DNA of 46,783 bases. Origin: Fibrobacter sp. UBA4375 (GTDB taxonomy: Bacteria > Fibrobacterota > Fibrobacteria > Fibrobacterales > Fibrobacteraceae). Positions 16,479 to 26,602 of the stretch are shown piece by piece. The stretch lies in NCBI GenBank assembly GCA_002391195.1, contig DGRZ01000089.1:1-46783 (forward strand), written 5' to 3'. Both the position numbers and the translations under genes were made by a program. Positions within the stretch are counted from its first letter, which is position 1. Each line of letters begins with the position of its first letter. The notes beneath the pieces are model-generated. The model was given only the letters and a program-made list of their open reading frames with translations, ran no database searches and was not told the origin of the DNA.

Positions 16479-16506
16479 GAAATTCTCCTTATATTATCCA
16501 AATCTC

Positions 16507-16534
16507 AATATACAATATTTTTCAGTAATTTCAA
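16507..16534 (-). promoter_or_regulatory. Promoter for the PDZ protein gene
   Basis: Minus strand TTGAAA (16534-16529), a 16-base spacer and TATATT (16512-16507). The start would be near 16500, leaving a short leader with AAGGAG before ATG 16478. Confidence 0.45.
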
Positions 16535-16573
16535 AATGAACAAAGCCCCCAAAAGGCATTTTATTTCCAAAAA

Positions 16574-17713
16574 TCAGTCAAACGGGCGAATTTCTTCGGA
16601 TTCTGTGTCCGATTCCGCATCTTCTTCATCCTCCTCTTCGTCCTCGTAGTCCTCCATGGTCTTATCACCAGGCACAATGACCAGACCAAGAGTTACAGGC
16701 TCCCCCTTCAAGTTCAAGTAAGCCTCCAAATACAAACTTGTAGATAGACGGAGCAGACGAAGGTCCAGCATAGTCCCCCCCTTGTGGATGCTCTTGGGGT
16801 TCAAGTTAAAAAACAGGAATTTCTTGTTGATGTACTCAAAACGGTCGCTATCATAGTTGATTTGCCATTCGGAATCCCCGTCGTTTTCTTGACGGTAGGT
16901 GCAGCGGTCATTGTCCAAATCACACTCAAAGCTTGCACTTTCTTGATAACGTTTGTTCCACTCACGGCTAAAGGCACAGCTCTGCACTCGACCAGCACCA
17001 TTACGGTTCTTGTTCAGCTGATCGTTTATCACCACATAATCCATTTTCTGGTTCTTTACCTGGTTATAGACGTTCATCAAAATGATGTAGGCTTCAATAT
17101 CCTTGGGGCACTTGCCCGACAGTTCCACGTCTTCGTGAGCCTTGAGCAGGGTCTGTTGCAAATCCAGGTCAATGGCGTCGGGTATTTCGCTCTTCTTGAT
17201 TTTATCAAGGACTTCTTTGGGCGGCACCACCACCACCTTGTCGCCTTTCTTGATGGCATAGCCCAACTGGTCGCGGACATAGTCCAAGCACTGCTGTACG
17301 TGGATATGGACCGTATTGGAACCGCCCGATACAAAGTCCACACCGATGCGCACATTCCACTCGCCGGCGCTGTTTCCTGAATTTTTGTCTATTTCACAGA
17401 AAGGCTCTTCACGGATACCGTCAATGAATATGATTTTTGCGTTGAGTTTAGTCACCAGAGAGGCTTCGTTATCCAGGGCGCCACCCAAGCTCCAAAAATT
17501 GGGATTCTGCCGCAACACCTCGGCAAAAGCTTTGTCGCCATCTAAAGCCGGCAACAAGGAATCGTTGCGGGCATTTTTTTCTTGCAGCAGGGCAGAATAT
17601 TCCGTGGTTACAGCCATGTTGTGAAAGCCATTACGTGCCGCAGGAGCGGGAGCAGACCAGGCAGACGAAACCAAAATAAAGAACGCAATTAAGAACAAGA
17701 GGGAAAATTTCAT
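16574..17713 (-). CDS. Secreted protein of unknown function with acidic tail
   Basis: 379 residues. A signal peptide (1-20, ends AWSA) is followed by a mixed alpha/beta body. Seen in it are five cysteines (EPFCEIDKN, QQCLDYV, GKCPKD, QSCAFSRE and the FECDLDNDRCTYRQ stretch adds two more), which may form disulfides in the periplasm. The middle contains DLDLQQTLLKAHEDV. The last 30 residues are almost all Asp/Glu/Ser (DYEDEEEDEEDAE), a possible cation-binding or disordered tail. I do not recognise the family. The ATG at 17713 is 30 bases downstream of the HAD gene stop, so it is probably the third gene of an HD-GYP/HAD operon. Confidence 0.7.
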   Translation of the reverse strand: MKFSLLFLIAFFILVSSAWSAPAPAARNGFHNMAVTTEYSALLQEKNARNDSLLPALDGDKAFAEVLRQNPNFWSLGGALDNEASLVTKLNAKIIFIDGIREEPFCEIDKNSGNSAGEWNVRIGVDFVSGGSNTVHIHVQQCLDYVRDQLGYAIKKGDKVVVVPPKEVLDKIKKSEIPDAIDLDLQQTLLKAHEDVELSGKCPKDIEAYIILMNVYNQVKNQKMDYVVINDQLNKNRNGAGRVQSCAFSREWNKRYQESASFECDLDNDRCTYRQENDGDSEWQINYDSDRFEYINKKFLFFNLNPKSIHKGGTMLDLRLLRLSTSLYLEAYLNLKGEPVTLGLVIVPGDKTMEDYEDEEEDEEDAESDTESEEIRPFD

Positions 17714-17743
17714 ACAAGAACAATATAAAAAGATGTTTGGGTG

Positions 17744-18415
17744 TTAAATCCGAATCAAATCCAGTATGTGCGAGATATGATAATCAACCCAAACAGGAAC
17801 ATTCGATTCAGGATTCACGTAAACAGTAGTCCAACCACGCCTGTGGGCCGGTTCCAAGTTGCGAAGGGAATCTTCTAACAAAATAATATCATGGGAATTT
17901 TTAGGCATCAAACGCCCCATTGACGGAAGCTTTTCAGAAAGCCACTGTTCCATCTTTTGGTAAGCAATATCGTGGGGTTTACCTACCCACCCCAGCTGCT
18001 TAAGATCAAAGACTCCTTCTATAGCAGAGTCTATCCCCATGTGGGCCATACCTGCCTCACTCCAGTCGTGACGACCGTTAGTAAAAACGAACCGTGAACC
18101 TTTCAGACTCTGAAGCATGGCCAACTTCTCAGGAGCTTTTTTAGGATAAATCAAGTATTCCGGTTCGTGGATAAAGTCAAAAAACTCGTCAGGATCTACC
18201 TTGTTCATAGCCATCAGGCCAGCAAGGGTAGTACCGAACCGCTCCAGGTAATCGGTACGAATCTTGTGGGCCGACTCAAAATCGCCACCAACCGTTTTTT
18301 GCACAAAAAGCGAGATGCGATGGTCCAGGGAATTGATGACACAACGTTCTTCATCACCATACAAGGTGAGGTCGTAATCGAAAAGCCAAATTTTATCGGA
18401 AGTGTTTTGGAGCAT
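17744..18415 (-). CDS. HAD-family phosphatase, possibly pyrimidine 5'-nucleotidase
   Basis: 223 residues from ATG 18415 (TTG at 18418 is the alternative). HAD motif I is FDYDLTLYG, motif II FTNGRHD, the lysine of motif III lies in GWVGKPHD, and motif IV is ILLEDSLRNL. The cap is helical and inserted after motif I (subclass I). The DYDLTLY start and the TNG and EDS..N motifs resemble the pyrimidine 5'-nucleotidase (SDT1-like) group, which removes phosphate from UMP/CMP; other small phosphate esters are possible. It starts 12 bases after the HD-GYP gene stop. Its link to the pyr genes 6 kb away is only suggestive. Confidence 0.78.
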   Translation of the reverse strand: MLQNTSDKIWLFDYDLTLYGDEERCVINSLDHRISLFVQKTVGGDFESAHKIRTDYLERFGTTLAGLMAMNKVDPDEFFDFIHEPEYLIYPKKAPEKLAMLQSLKGSRFVFTNGRHDWSEAGMAHMGIDSAIEGVFDLKQLGWVGKPHDIAYQKMEQWLSEKLPSMGRLMPKNSHDIILLEDSLRNLEPAHRRGWTTVYVNPESNVPVWVDYHISHILDLIRI

Positions 18416-18427
18416 CAAAACAAATCT

Positions 18428-20557
18428 CTATATTTCGTCACTATCCGAAGTCAGCCTCGTGCGTTCGTCGTACAGGTCTGCCGCAATGTGGCTGAAGGCT
18501 TCCACCACCTTGGGGTCAAAGTGCTTGCCAGCCCCTTCGGTGATGATTGCCATGGCCTTTTCGAAAGTGAAGGGTTTCTTGTACACGCGCTCCGCCACCA
18601 GGGCGTCAAACACGTCAGCCACGGCCATGATGCGGGCAGAAAGCGGAATTTCGTCACCCTTTATGTGGTTCGGGTAACCCGTTCCGTCCCACTTCTCGTG
18701 ATGGTAATGGGCCATCTCGATAGCCTCTCTCAGGTACTCCGCTTCCATGGAGTCACCCGTGTTGGCCACAATCTTCTGGAGGATTTTCCAACCTTCGGTG
18801 GTGTGGGACTTCATGATTTCGAATTCTTCGTCGGTCAGTTTGCCGGGCTTGTTCAGAATCAGGTCCGAAATGGCAATCTTCCCGATATCGTGGAGAGGCG
18901 CAGAGCGCTTGAACCTGGCGATGCTTTCATCAGTGAGCACGTCCGCATAAGTACCCTCTTTCTTCAACTGGCGGGCAATAGCTTCTACGTAGGCGGCCGT
19001 CTTCTTGATGTGGTTTCCTGTACCTTCGTCACGGGCTTCCACCAGTTCCGCAAAGCTCACGACGATTTCATCCTGCATGCGGGTAATACGTTCATTCTGT
19101 GCCTTTATCTGGAAGATATAGGCAAGAAAATCTTCGGCCATGGTAGAGAACGCATTGTAGAGGTTCTGGATTTCGTCATCGGATCGAATATCTATGGCCT
19201 TCACACGTCGCAAACTAATCTGGCGGCCTACATCGGAATTATGGGCAAAGGACATAGCTTCCTGGGACATCCGATTGATGGGAATCACTATGCCCCGTTT
19301 CATGGCTTCTGCAATCAAGCACATGATAACGAGAGAAACCCCAAAGAACAAGGACAATTCCTTGATAAGGAACGAAATTTCGTCCATCAAAATGGACTCC
19401 ATGGTGATGTCCGCAGCCACATAGGCTACAGTCGTTCCGCTGGAATCCTTCAGGGGTTTATAAACCGTCAACAGCCATCCGTAAGAATCATCAGATACCA
19501 CCGGTCCAATGGAATCGCCTTTAAGAAGCGCCGGTAAATACTCCTCAAAGCTCGGGTCAAAGGGCACCACATCCCCCACCTGACTGGGCTCTTCGCCATC
19601 GGTCGACATCAGGTCAAATACCACATGGCAGCCATCCTGAGCTATGTGGTAAACATACAGGTATTTTGCCGTAGGGAACCCCTCCCTGATAGCATACAGT
19701 TCCTTTTCTGTTTCCTCGTAGCCTTCCGCTTCGCGGCCTTCTTGCAGATACGTCATCAGACGGTTGCCGTCCAACACGATGGCTGCAGCGTCTGTAAGGC
19801 CATAGGCAATGGAGGTGTACTTGGCAACAGCCTTTTCCTGGTAAAGGAAATAACCGATGTTTGCAACGAAGACAGCCAGAAGCAGTTCCGAAACAATTAC
19901 GACCAGCATCACCTTCCCGAGCAGGGAGTACCTTACCGCCATTCCGGCATTCTTGTCATTCACATTCCGTTGAAAAACATGATTCAGGTAATTCTTGACT
20001 CTGCGAGAAATGAAGTGGAATGCAACAATGGCAATAACAACCGTCACGGACTTGTCAAAAAGGTCCACCACCACATCGGCCATCAACTGCGAATTGAAAA
20101 CACTGGTACCTAAAACTTCGTGAAGGTATTGGGCAAACGGAGCAGACACTCCCGTTCCAAAATTCTGACGGTGAAGGTAATAAGTGAATACAGAACCAAG
20201 GCCTCCCCCCAGAAGAGCGTAGCAGAATATGACCACAAACAACTTGGGAATACTGGAGAAGAACTTCTTGTTGTAAAAGAATACTGTTGCAAGACCTATG
20301 AAAATGCTTATGACTCCATAGAACATGGAGAACGAACCCGACAAGCTCTTCACCAAGTTCGTGGTAAAGCCAACTAGCACTGCAGGGAAAACACCCCCAA
20401 GCATAGCGACAAGTATGGTGCCGATACAATCAAGGAAAAGAGGCAAGCCAAAGACGCCCACAAACTTGTTGGGCACGATATTCAGGAGGATTCCAAGAAC
20501 GATGAGAAGGACTCCGCTCCCCACACCGATCCATTTCTTTTTTCGTTTGTCCTGCAT
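18428..20557 (-). CDS. Membrane HD-GYP domain protein (cyclic-di-GMP phosphodiesterase candidate)
   Basis: 709 residues from ATG 20557 (a longer TTG frame starts at 20605). The N-terminus is a multi-helix membrane domain (about 10-195). A further transmembrane helix then leads into an extracytoplasmic Cache-like sensor (about 220-390), another helix, a HAMP-like linker (about 410-470) and the HD-GYP domain (about 490-690). The catalytic HD pair is in HDIGKIAI (near 552) and the GYP loop in HHEKWDGTGYP (near 625), both intact, so hydrolysis of cyclic-di-GMP is likely. With the PilZ protein it gives the window two cyclic-di-GMP parts. The signal sensed is unknown. HAD and unknown secreted genes follow. 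Confidence 0.88.
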   Translation of the reverse strand: MQDKRKKKWIGVGSGVLLIVLGILLNIVPNKFVGVFGLPLFLDCIGTILVAMLGGVFPAVLVGFTTNLVKSLSGSFSMFYGVISIFIGLATVFFYNKKFFSSIPKLFVVIFCYALLGGGLGSVFTYYLHRQNFGTGVSAPFAQYLHEVLGTSVFNSQLMADVVVDLFDKSVTVVIAIVAFHFISRRVKNYLNHVFQRNVNDKNAGMAVRYSLLGKVMLVVIVSELLLAVFVANIGYFLYQEKAVAKYTSIAYGLTDAAAIVLDGNRLMTYLQEGREAEGYEETEKELYAIREGFPTAKYLYVYHIAQDGCHVVFDLMSTDGEEPSQVGDVVPFDPSFEEYLPALLKGDSIGPVVSDDSYGWLLTVYKPLKDSSGTTVAYVAADITMESILMDEISFLIKELSLFFGVSLVIMCLIAEAMKRGIVIPINRMSQEAMSFAHNSDVGRQISLRRVKAIDIRSDDEIQNLYNAFSTMAEDFLAYIFQIKAQNERITRMQDEIVVSFAELVEARDEGTGNHIKKTAAYVEAIARQLKKEGTYADVLTDESIARFKRSAPLHDIGKIAISDLILNKPGKLTDEEFEIMKSHTTEGWKILQKIVANTGDSMEAEYLREAIEMAHYHHEKWDGTGYPNHIKGDEIPLSARIMAVADVFDALVAERVYKKPFTFEKAMAIITEGAGKHFDPKVVEAFSHIAADLYDERTRLTSDSDEI

Positions 20558-20725
20558 CGCGGTAAAATTTAAAATAAATACCGAATTGTTGAAGATTTCG
20601 CCCAAAAGTTCACGGATTTTACTAGCTTCCCTCGTCTTTCGTTTACAAAAGTTTACAAAGCAAAAACAGAAGCCTCTTCAGCTGGAAATCTTTTGCATAA
20701 CTCATTGATACTCAACGACTTACGC

Positions 20726-20760
20726 GTGCTTTTTGAGAAAAAGAATCCAACAAAAAGCAC
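20726..20760. repeat. Perfect 10-bp inverted repeat upstream of tamB
   Basis: GTGCTTTTTG (20726-20735) and CAAAAAGCAC (20751-20760) are separated by 15 bases. The right arm sits where the -35 region of the tamB promoter would be. It could be an operator or a hairpin. Confidence 0.6.
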
Positions 20761-20769
20761 CCCCTTTTC

Positions 20770-20775
20770 TATAAT
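20770..20775 (+). promoter_or_regulatory. -10 element for tamB-tamA
   Basis: A perfect TATAAT ends 9 bases before the TTG start at 20785. An in-frame TAG at 20782 rules out any earlier start codon, so the mRNA would have a leader of only a few bases. No clear -35. Confidence 0.5.
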
Positions 20776-20784
20776 TCTAGCTAG

Positions 20785-23700
20785 TTGAAGAATCGAACTT
20801 CGACATTCCTTAGGCCCGCCGTAATCACGACGGCGATTGTGGGTGCATTGGCTCTTTGCACCTGGTTGTCGGACTATTTGCTGGACGTGATCCTTTCTAG
20901 CCCTCACAGCTTCGGATCCCTAGAAATCTCGCCCCACGGACACCGCCAAGACGGTTATCTGACCCACCATTGGGACTCCATCGCCATCAAAAACGGCGAG
21001 AACACCTTTATCCTGCGGAATACGGACCTGGACATCACCCTGTTCCAGGAGAACCGAAACATCCAGCTGCAGGCCGGCGAAGTCAACGTCAGCATTTCTT
21101 CTGCAGGACCGCCCAAGGAAAAGAATGTTGAAACAGACAGTTCGCCGCCTTCCTTACCGGAACAGGTGAAATTCTACGTACCGGTGAATATCGGTGTCGG
21201 AAAACTTACTGTAGATGTGGACTCCAGCAAACACTGGGAGGCCAAAGACATTTCTCTAAAGAGCGAGGGCTCCACCAAGGCCCGGTTTAGCGCTGATAGC
21301 ATCAAAGGCGATTTCGTGAAATACCCGGCCAAGGTCGGCGTGTCCCTGGATTTCAAGTCCGATCAAATCAAGATGAAGGGTAAGGTGGTGGCCGGCCCAG
21401 ATTCCATCGCCGTTGACGCCACCACCTCCAAGAAAAACTTGGCGGCCGTATCCACTACGACCTCTTTAGACGTCAAGAAGGTAGAGGACTGGCTACCCAT
21501 CAAGATTCCCAAGGGAGCACCCACCATCGGCAAGCTCCACGTGCAGACCAAGGCGAGCCTACATCCGAAAACCGGCAAACCCAACTACGACGTTACCATC
21601 AAGACCCGCATCGGTGAGTTCTGGCCACTGATGCCGCTAAACGCCACTATCCACGTCAAAGGGGACCAAAAGCGTTTCCATTCCGACGTTTTACTAAAAA
21701 ATGACGAGGGCGGAACCATACATCTTACTGCCGATATGGACACGAAACTCAACGGAACCGCTTCAGGAAAAGTGGAGAAGATGAGTGCCTTGTTCGGTCC
21801 ACAGATGATGCCCCTAGACATGACCATTCATTCCGCCGAAAAGAAGGGCAACAAGATAACGGCAAAGGTGGAGACCCGACAAGGCTCCGTGGTCGAAGCA
21901 AACATCGATCTAGATAGCGACATCCCTGTCACCTACACAGGCGACATGTCACCGCTTGAACCTTGGGCTCTAGACTGGACCAAGGGAGAACTCGTTCTCA
22001 AGGACAGGTTTAAAGTTTACGGCACTGTTTTCGACGGAAAGACCCGAATATTCGTCAAAATTCCGAACGTGGAATACGCCTACCAGATGAAGGCGGATTC
22101 CTTACAGACGGTACTGCTCATCGATAAGCACGGTATCGATTTTTCGAAAGGAATCATCTATACGCCCAAAGAAACTTTTGACTTTACTGGTGATGTTGTT
22201 TGGGACGAGCCCGCACCGCACACCTCTTGGAACGTAACCCAACGGCATGGCGGTAGCGCCAGGGCATACGTGACCATCATGGATTCCATTACCATTGATG
22301 TCTCTGCCGACCAGGTAGAGATATCCACCATACCTTTTGCCAAGACGAAACTGAACGAAAAATTGAACGGCAAGGTGACCGGCAGGTGGACACAGAACTT
22401 CGATACCAACGTAGGAAAAGCCGATGTCAGCATGGACGGGTACTTTGACCCCTACAACCTGAAGGGAAGCGTTTCTGCAAGACAAAACGGCGACACCATC
22501 TTTATTGACAAGGCAGAGGCCATACAAAGCCAGAACAAAGTTCAGGGCGAAGCCATATTCATCTTGCCCAACGATTCCAACCCAGATTTCAAGCCTACGG
22601 GAGTCCTACCCATACAGGTTGTACATGCCTGGGCTGCATCTGAAAAATTCAACATTCCGCTACTGCTGGACCCAATCAACGACACCACATTCACCTCGGG
22701 CTTTATCAATGGTGACATCGCCTACGAAGAAAAAGTTGGATTGCAGGGAAATATCGAATTCACCGACATCGAGTTCAGCAAAATTCCGCCATATCTTTTC
22801 AATATCAAAAAAATGAACCTTTTTGCCGAAGGTAGCAAGGTAGAACTGAACGCCTACTTAGGAATCGGGGGCGGCGGCTGGACCGGCACTACACAGGTTA
22901 CCCTGGACAACGTGTTCAACGACAAACGACACCTGAGCCTTTCTCATAGTACCGACAACGGAGGAAACCTATGGGCCGAAGGATTCATCGACACCGCCTT
23001 GGTATTCACGGGAAACGTAAACATGAACGGTTCGTGGTTTATTCCAGGCACCGTCAGCGAAATCAAGAAAACTGATCTGCAGATTGCCCTCACCGCAAAT
23101 ATCCGGGAAGGCTTAAACGGCATCACCGCCGACCTTCAAACAGATTCCACTTATTATCAGCCACCCAAGCTGAACTATATGTTCCCGCTACGTGCAAGAG
23201 GACACCTAGAAAAGGGAATTCTTGACATCACTGAAGCTTCTACTCAAAACGACAGCGCCGAAACCATTTCGGGAACATTGCAATTTGACCTAAACAAGAT
23301 GCAGCTGCAAGGTATCGACCTGCAGTCAGAAAAATACACCATCCACACAAAGCACCATACGCTACTTCTTGAAAACATTTCCAGTCACATGGAAGACAAC
23401 AATGACGCTCTCGTCATTTCTACAGAGCTGGCTTCCATCCAATACCTTTTCAACCATGAATCATACGGCGATGCAGAAGTTCTAGGACAAGGCGATATCA
23501 AATTCGTCATACCTCATTCCATTGACGGTTTTATCCGGAACAAGAGTATCGAAGGAAATATCACCATTGACAAAGCCGTCTACAAAAAAGATTTGGAAAT
23601 CGAGGTCACGCCAAGTTCAATGGACAAGATTCTCGCCATGCTTAACAATGCTATTGCAAGATTAAGAAAAACAGAAAGTAAAGAGGCAAAAATATCTGCC

Positions 23701-24693
23701 GCAAGTCCCATTAACTTGTCTGTCCATGTGATGGATACGCAAAAAGATTCCATTGAAATTCTTTCACCCTTCGCCGCTTTCCCCTTTACCTTTGATATCT
23801 GGGTCCTTGGCAATACCAACAGGCCGCTACTTCGCGGTGATTTCACCAACGCCAACGCAGGATTCATTGGCGTCAAGGATGTCTATAACTTCGACTTGAA
23901 CTATTTCCGAATCAGCTGGGCCGATGTACCCTGGCAAAAAGGCGTCATCGATGTTTCCAGTTCACAAGAACTGCCATACTGTACTGAAACAGACGACAAC
24001 CAAAACGAAACATGCCCTGTCAATCTTGACATCCAAGGTACTCTAACCAATCCGATTGCCACGCCTAATTCAAACTGCGGCCGAGAGTCCAGCGCTGCCG
24101 CAATTTACTACAATATATTCCTGGGCTGTATTGCAGATGATACCGATGAAAATACAGACTGGAACAAACTTGCAGGAAAGGCTATTGGAAAATTCCTTTC
24201 ATCTACCGCCAACAGGACTCTTGGCGGTGAATACATCGGCGACATTGATATGAAGGTGATGCTTTTCAACAGCAATACAACCAACGACAGGGATTCCAGT
24301 TACTTCAAGGTTCCCGTTTCTCTCGACCGTTGGGTCAAGGATTTGAGCCTTATCTTTGGGTATACTCAAGACCAGAGTGAAAACCCCACCTATGACCAAG
24401 CCCTACAATTTGGCGTAAACTATACGCTCCCTGTATTCCGCGAAAAGGAATATTCTCACAAGAATCACATCAACCCCACCCTATCTTTAAGCGGTCTGCT
24501 GGTATCGAAGCAGTACTTGACCAATACCGGTACCGAAGGCAACGAGAACCGCATTGAAAAGAATGTGGGTATCAACTACACCTACAGGTTCTGGAATCCT
24601 TGTCTTTTGGGCGTTGGACACTGTGAGTCCTACGAACCGCCTGTTGAAAAAGATTTCGAAAAAGAAAAATCCAAAACAGGGGCAAAGCCATGA
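20785..24693 (+). CDS. tamB: Translocation and assembly module protein TamB
   Basis: 1302 residues, typical for TamB/AsmA-like bridge proteins. An N-terminal signal anchor (about 10-33) is followed by a very long beta-strand-rich periplasmic body (40-950) and the conserved TamB C-terminal (DUF490) region (about 950-1290). TamB spans the periplasm as a hydrophobic groove, thought to move phospholipid or help barrel proteins fold. The start must be the TTG at 20785, because a TAG stop precedes it immediately. There is no Shine-Dalgarno sequence. The last codons overlap the tamA start (ATGA), which strongly supports the pairing. A short charged tail (EKDFEKEKSKTGAKP) ends the protein. Confidence 0.85.
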   Translation: MKNRTSTFLRPAVITTAIVGALALCTWLSDYLLDVILSSPHSFGSLEISPHGHRQDGYLTHHWDSIAIKNGENTFILRNTDLDITLFQENRNIQLQAGEVNVSISSAGPPKEKNVETDSSPPSLPEQVKFYVPVNIGVGKLTVDVDSSKHWEAKDISLKSEGSTKARFSADSIKGDFVKYPAKVGVSLDFKSDQIKMKGKVVAGPDSIAVDATTSKKNLAAVSTTTSLDVKKVEDWLPIKIPKGAPTIGKLHVQTKASLHPKTGKPNYDVTIKTRIGEFWPLMPLNATIHVKGDQKRFHSDVLLKNDEGGTIHLTADMDTKLNGTASGKVEKMSALFGPQMMPLDMTIHSAEKKGNKITAKVETRQGSVVEANIDLDSDIPVTYTGDMSPLEPWALDWTKGELVLKDRFKVYGTVFDGKTRIFVKIPNVEYAYQMKADSLQTVLLIDKHGIDFSKGIIYTPKETFDFTGDVVWDEPAPHTSWNVTQRHGGSARAYVTIMDSITIDVSADQVEISTIPFAKTKLNEKLNGKVTGRWTQNFDTNVGKADVSMDGYFDPYNLKGSVSARQNGDTIFIDKAEAIQSQNKVQGEAIFILPNDSNPDFKPTGVLPIQVVHAWAASEKFNIPLLLDPINDTTFTSGFINGDIAYEEKVGLQGNIEFTDIEFSKIPPYLFNIKKMNLFAEGSKVELNAYLGIGGGGWTGTTQVTLDNVFNDKRHLSLSHSTDNGGNLWAEGFIDTALVFTGNVNMNGSWFIPGTVSEIKKTDLQIALTANIREGLNGITADLQTDSTYYQPPKLNYMFPLRARGHLEKGILDITEASTQNDSAETISGTLQFDLNKMQLQGIDLQSEKYTIHTKHHTLLLENISSHMEDNNDALVISTELASIQYLFNHESYGDAEVLGQGDIKFVIPHSIDGFIRNKSIEGNITIDKAVYKKDLEIEVTPSSMDKILAMLNNAIARLRKTESKEAKISAASPINLSVHVMDTQKDSIEILSPFAAFPFTFDIWVLGNTNRPLLRGDFTNANAGFIGVKDVYNFDLNYFRISWADVPWQKGVIDVSSSQELPYCTETDDNQNETCPVNLDIQGTLTNPIATPNSNCGRESSAAAIYYNIFLGCIADDTDENTDWNKLAGKAIGKFLSSTANRTLGGEYIGDIDMKVMLFNSNTTNDRDSSYFKVPVSLDRWVKDLSLIFGYTQDQSENPTYDQALQFGVNYTLPVFREKEYSHKNHINPTLSLSGLLVSKQYLTNTGTEGNENRIEKNVGINYTYRFWNPCLLGVGHCESYEPPVEKDFEKEKSKTGAKP

Positions 24694-26597
24694 AAAAGAT
24701 TCTAGCGATTCTCTTTGCCCTTGCATGCACAATTTGGGCCGACGAAGGAGATAAACACCCCTGGTACATGAACTTTGACGGAAACCAGGTGTTCTCCAGC
24801 TACCAGCTAGAGGAGCAGTTGGATATTCCAGAAGAATTCGGGAAGCTGGACACCACAAAACAAGATTTCATGATGAGGCTTTCCCTCGAAAACGTTCGAG
24901 CCCTGTACTACTCCAAAGGTTACTTCAGCCTAGATATTAAGATGGATATCAAGCGCGAATACCTAGCCGCAGACAGCATTAAAAGCGGATACCTCTTCAC
25001 TTTAGACGAAGGAGAGCGTTACCGGTTCGCAGGGACTCTTCTAAAAATGCCACAGACCGATAGCGTTGAAATAGATACGTCTTCACTAAAAACCTCTCAC
25101 GACAGAGTATTTGAAGACAACGATATTTCAGAGGACCTGCAATATATACAAACGGCTTTCCGCAAGGCAGGATACCTACATGTCTATCTGGACCACCTAG
25201 AAAAAATCGATACGGTCGCAAAGAAAATCTATGTAGAAATTACCGTTCAGCCCGGTGCAAAGGTAATTATGGGAAACATCATGAGTTCCGCCAAGAGAGT
25301 CGCCGACCGTGGCGAAAGAAACGCTCCTCAAGAAGAAGGACTCACCGACACCGCGTGGCTATCTTCCCTGTGGAAAATACCTCAAGGCGAAACCATTGAT
25401 GGTAAGCAATACAATACATTTAAGAACAAACTGTTCTCAACACAGATGTTTACCCAAATCAAGATGAGCGATTCCCTACGTGAAGACGGCCTTTCTGACG
25501 TCCACTTAGATGTAACAGAACGTGTACCCGGCGAAACCCGCTACGGATTCTTCTACGAAGAAATATACGGTTTCGGTGCCCAAGCGTATGCAAAACACAA
25601 GAACTTCATTGGACATTTCCATGAATTTTCCACTGGCGGGCAAATCGCTCAACACAAGCAAGAATTCTCCGTTGGTTATGCAAACCCGCTTCTATTTGGG
25701 ACCTCTTTCTCCTTCATTCCAACGGCCATCCGCTTTGACGACCGTCTCAGTTTCAACCACGAAAAGATCAACCCGCCTGCCTACCCCGACAGCATAGAAG
25801 AACGCTACGAAGTCATCAACCGTGCGGACTTAACTTTCGGCATTACTAGCCATATCCGTTTCCGTGGAACCATTGACTCTCGGTACGTGAACAAGAACGA
25901 GGAAAAGTTATTCAAGCAAAAGCAGGAAATCGCCCTTACCTTTGACTTTACCGACGACTACTTCAACCCCACCAAGGGTATCCGTTTCGCTCCTACTGTC
26001 GGTATGGGTCTGAACCTTACCGCCTCTCTTGACAATCCCTCCATGATCGGCAATCCCTATACCTATTCCGAAGGCACCGTCAACCTGTACTACCCCCTAT
26101 TCTGGACTTTCTACGGAGCAGTCAGCGGAAGTGTGGGTAAGTTCTTCAACTCTGCTCTAGAAGACGATGCCCGCGTATTCTATCAGGGAGGCTCACGTTC
26201 TGTCCGCGGCTATCGATTCAGAAGCATTTATGCAAGCTATACATCCCAAGAAACTATTACAAACGCCGACGGAACCACAGAAAAAAAAGAAGTCATCAAT
26301 ACAGGTCTCACCCCCTTCTACTACCGGTTCAATCAAGAATTGCGCTGGAAAATCCCCGTCAAAAGCTGGAACCGTTGGCAGATTGTTCAGTTCTTCGACT
26401 GGGCAAAAGTCATGGACGAAGAAAGCAACCTCTATATCGAAGAATCCGATGCCAGTTTCGGCCTTGGAATTCGCTACCACTGGCAGTTCCTGACATTCCG
26501 CCTGGATTACGCCATCAACAAGAAGATGAAGAACCTGGGGCAGTGGGAAAATTTCGCCTGGAGCAGGTTTGCCTTTGACCTTTCACAGGCGTTCTAA
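24690..26597 (+). CDS. tamA: Omp85-family outer-membrane protein, TamA-like
   Basis: 635 residues. Signal peptide 1-17 (ends TIWA), two or three POTRA domains (about 25-265), then a 16-strand type barrel (about 280-635). The conserved L6-loop motif of Omp85 proteins is SVRGYRFRS (in place of VRGF/Y), and the C-terminus ends in an aromatic (DLSQAF). With three or fewer POTRA domains and overlap with tamB, TamA fits better than BamA, which usually has five. It forms the outer-membrane end of the TAM envelope-spanning complex. It ends 5 bases from the convergent ABC gene stop, with no obvious terminator between them. Confidence 0.85.
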   Translation: MKKILAILFALACTIWADEGDKHPWYMNFDGNQVFSSYQLEEQLDIPEEFGKLDTTKQDFMMRLSLENVRALYYSKGYFSLDIKMDIKREYLAADSIKSGYLFTLDEGERYRFAGTLLKMPQTDSVEIDTSSLKTSHDRVFEDNDISEDLQYIQTAFRKAGYLHVYLDHLEKIDTVAKKIYVEITVQPGAKVIMGNIMSSAKRVADRGERNAPQEEGLTDTAWLSSLWKIPQGETIDGKQYNTFKNKLFSTQMFTQIKMSDSLREDGLSDVHLDVTERVPGETRYGFFYEEIYGFGAQAYAKHKNFIGHFHEFSTGGQIAQHKQEFSVGYANPLLFGTSFSFIPTAIRFDDRLSFNHEKINPPAYPDSIEERYEVINRADLTFGITSHIRFRGTIDSRYVNKNEEKLFKQKQEIALTFDFTDDYFNPTKGIRFAPTVGMGLNLTASLDNPSMIGNPYTYSEGTVNLYYPLFWTFYGAVSGSVGKFFNSALEDDARVFYQGGSRSVRGYRFRSIYASYTSQETITNADGTTEKKEVINTGLTPFYYRFNQELRWKIPVKSWNRWQIVQFFDWAKVMDEESNLYIEESDASFGLGIRYHWQFLTFRLDYAINKKMKNLGQWENFAWSRFAFDLSQAF

Positions 26598-26602
26598 AAG
26601 CG

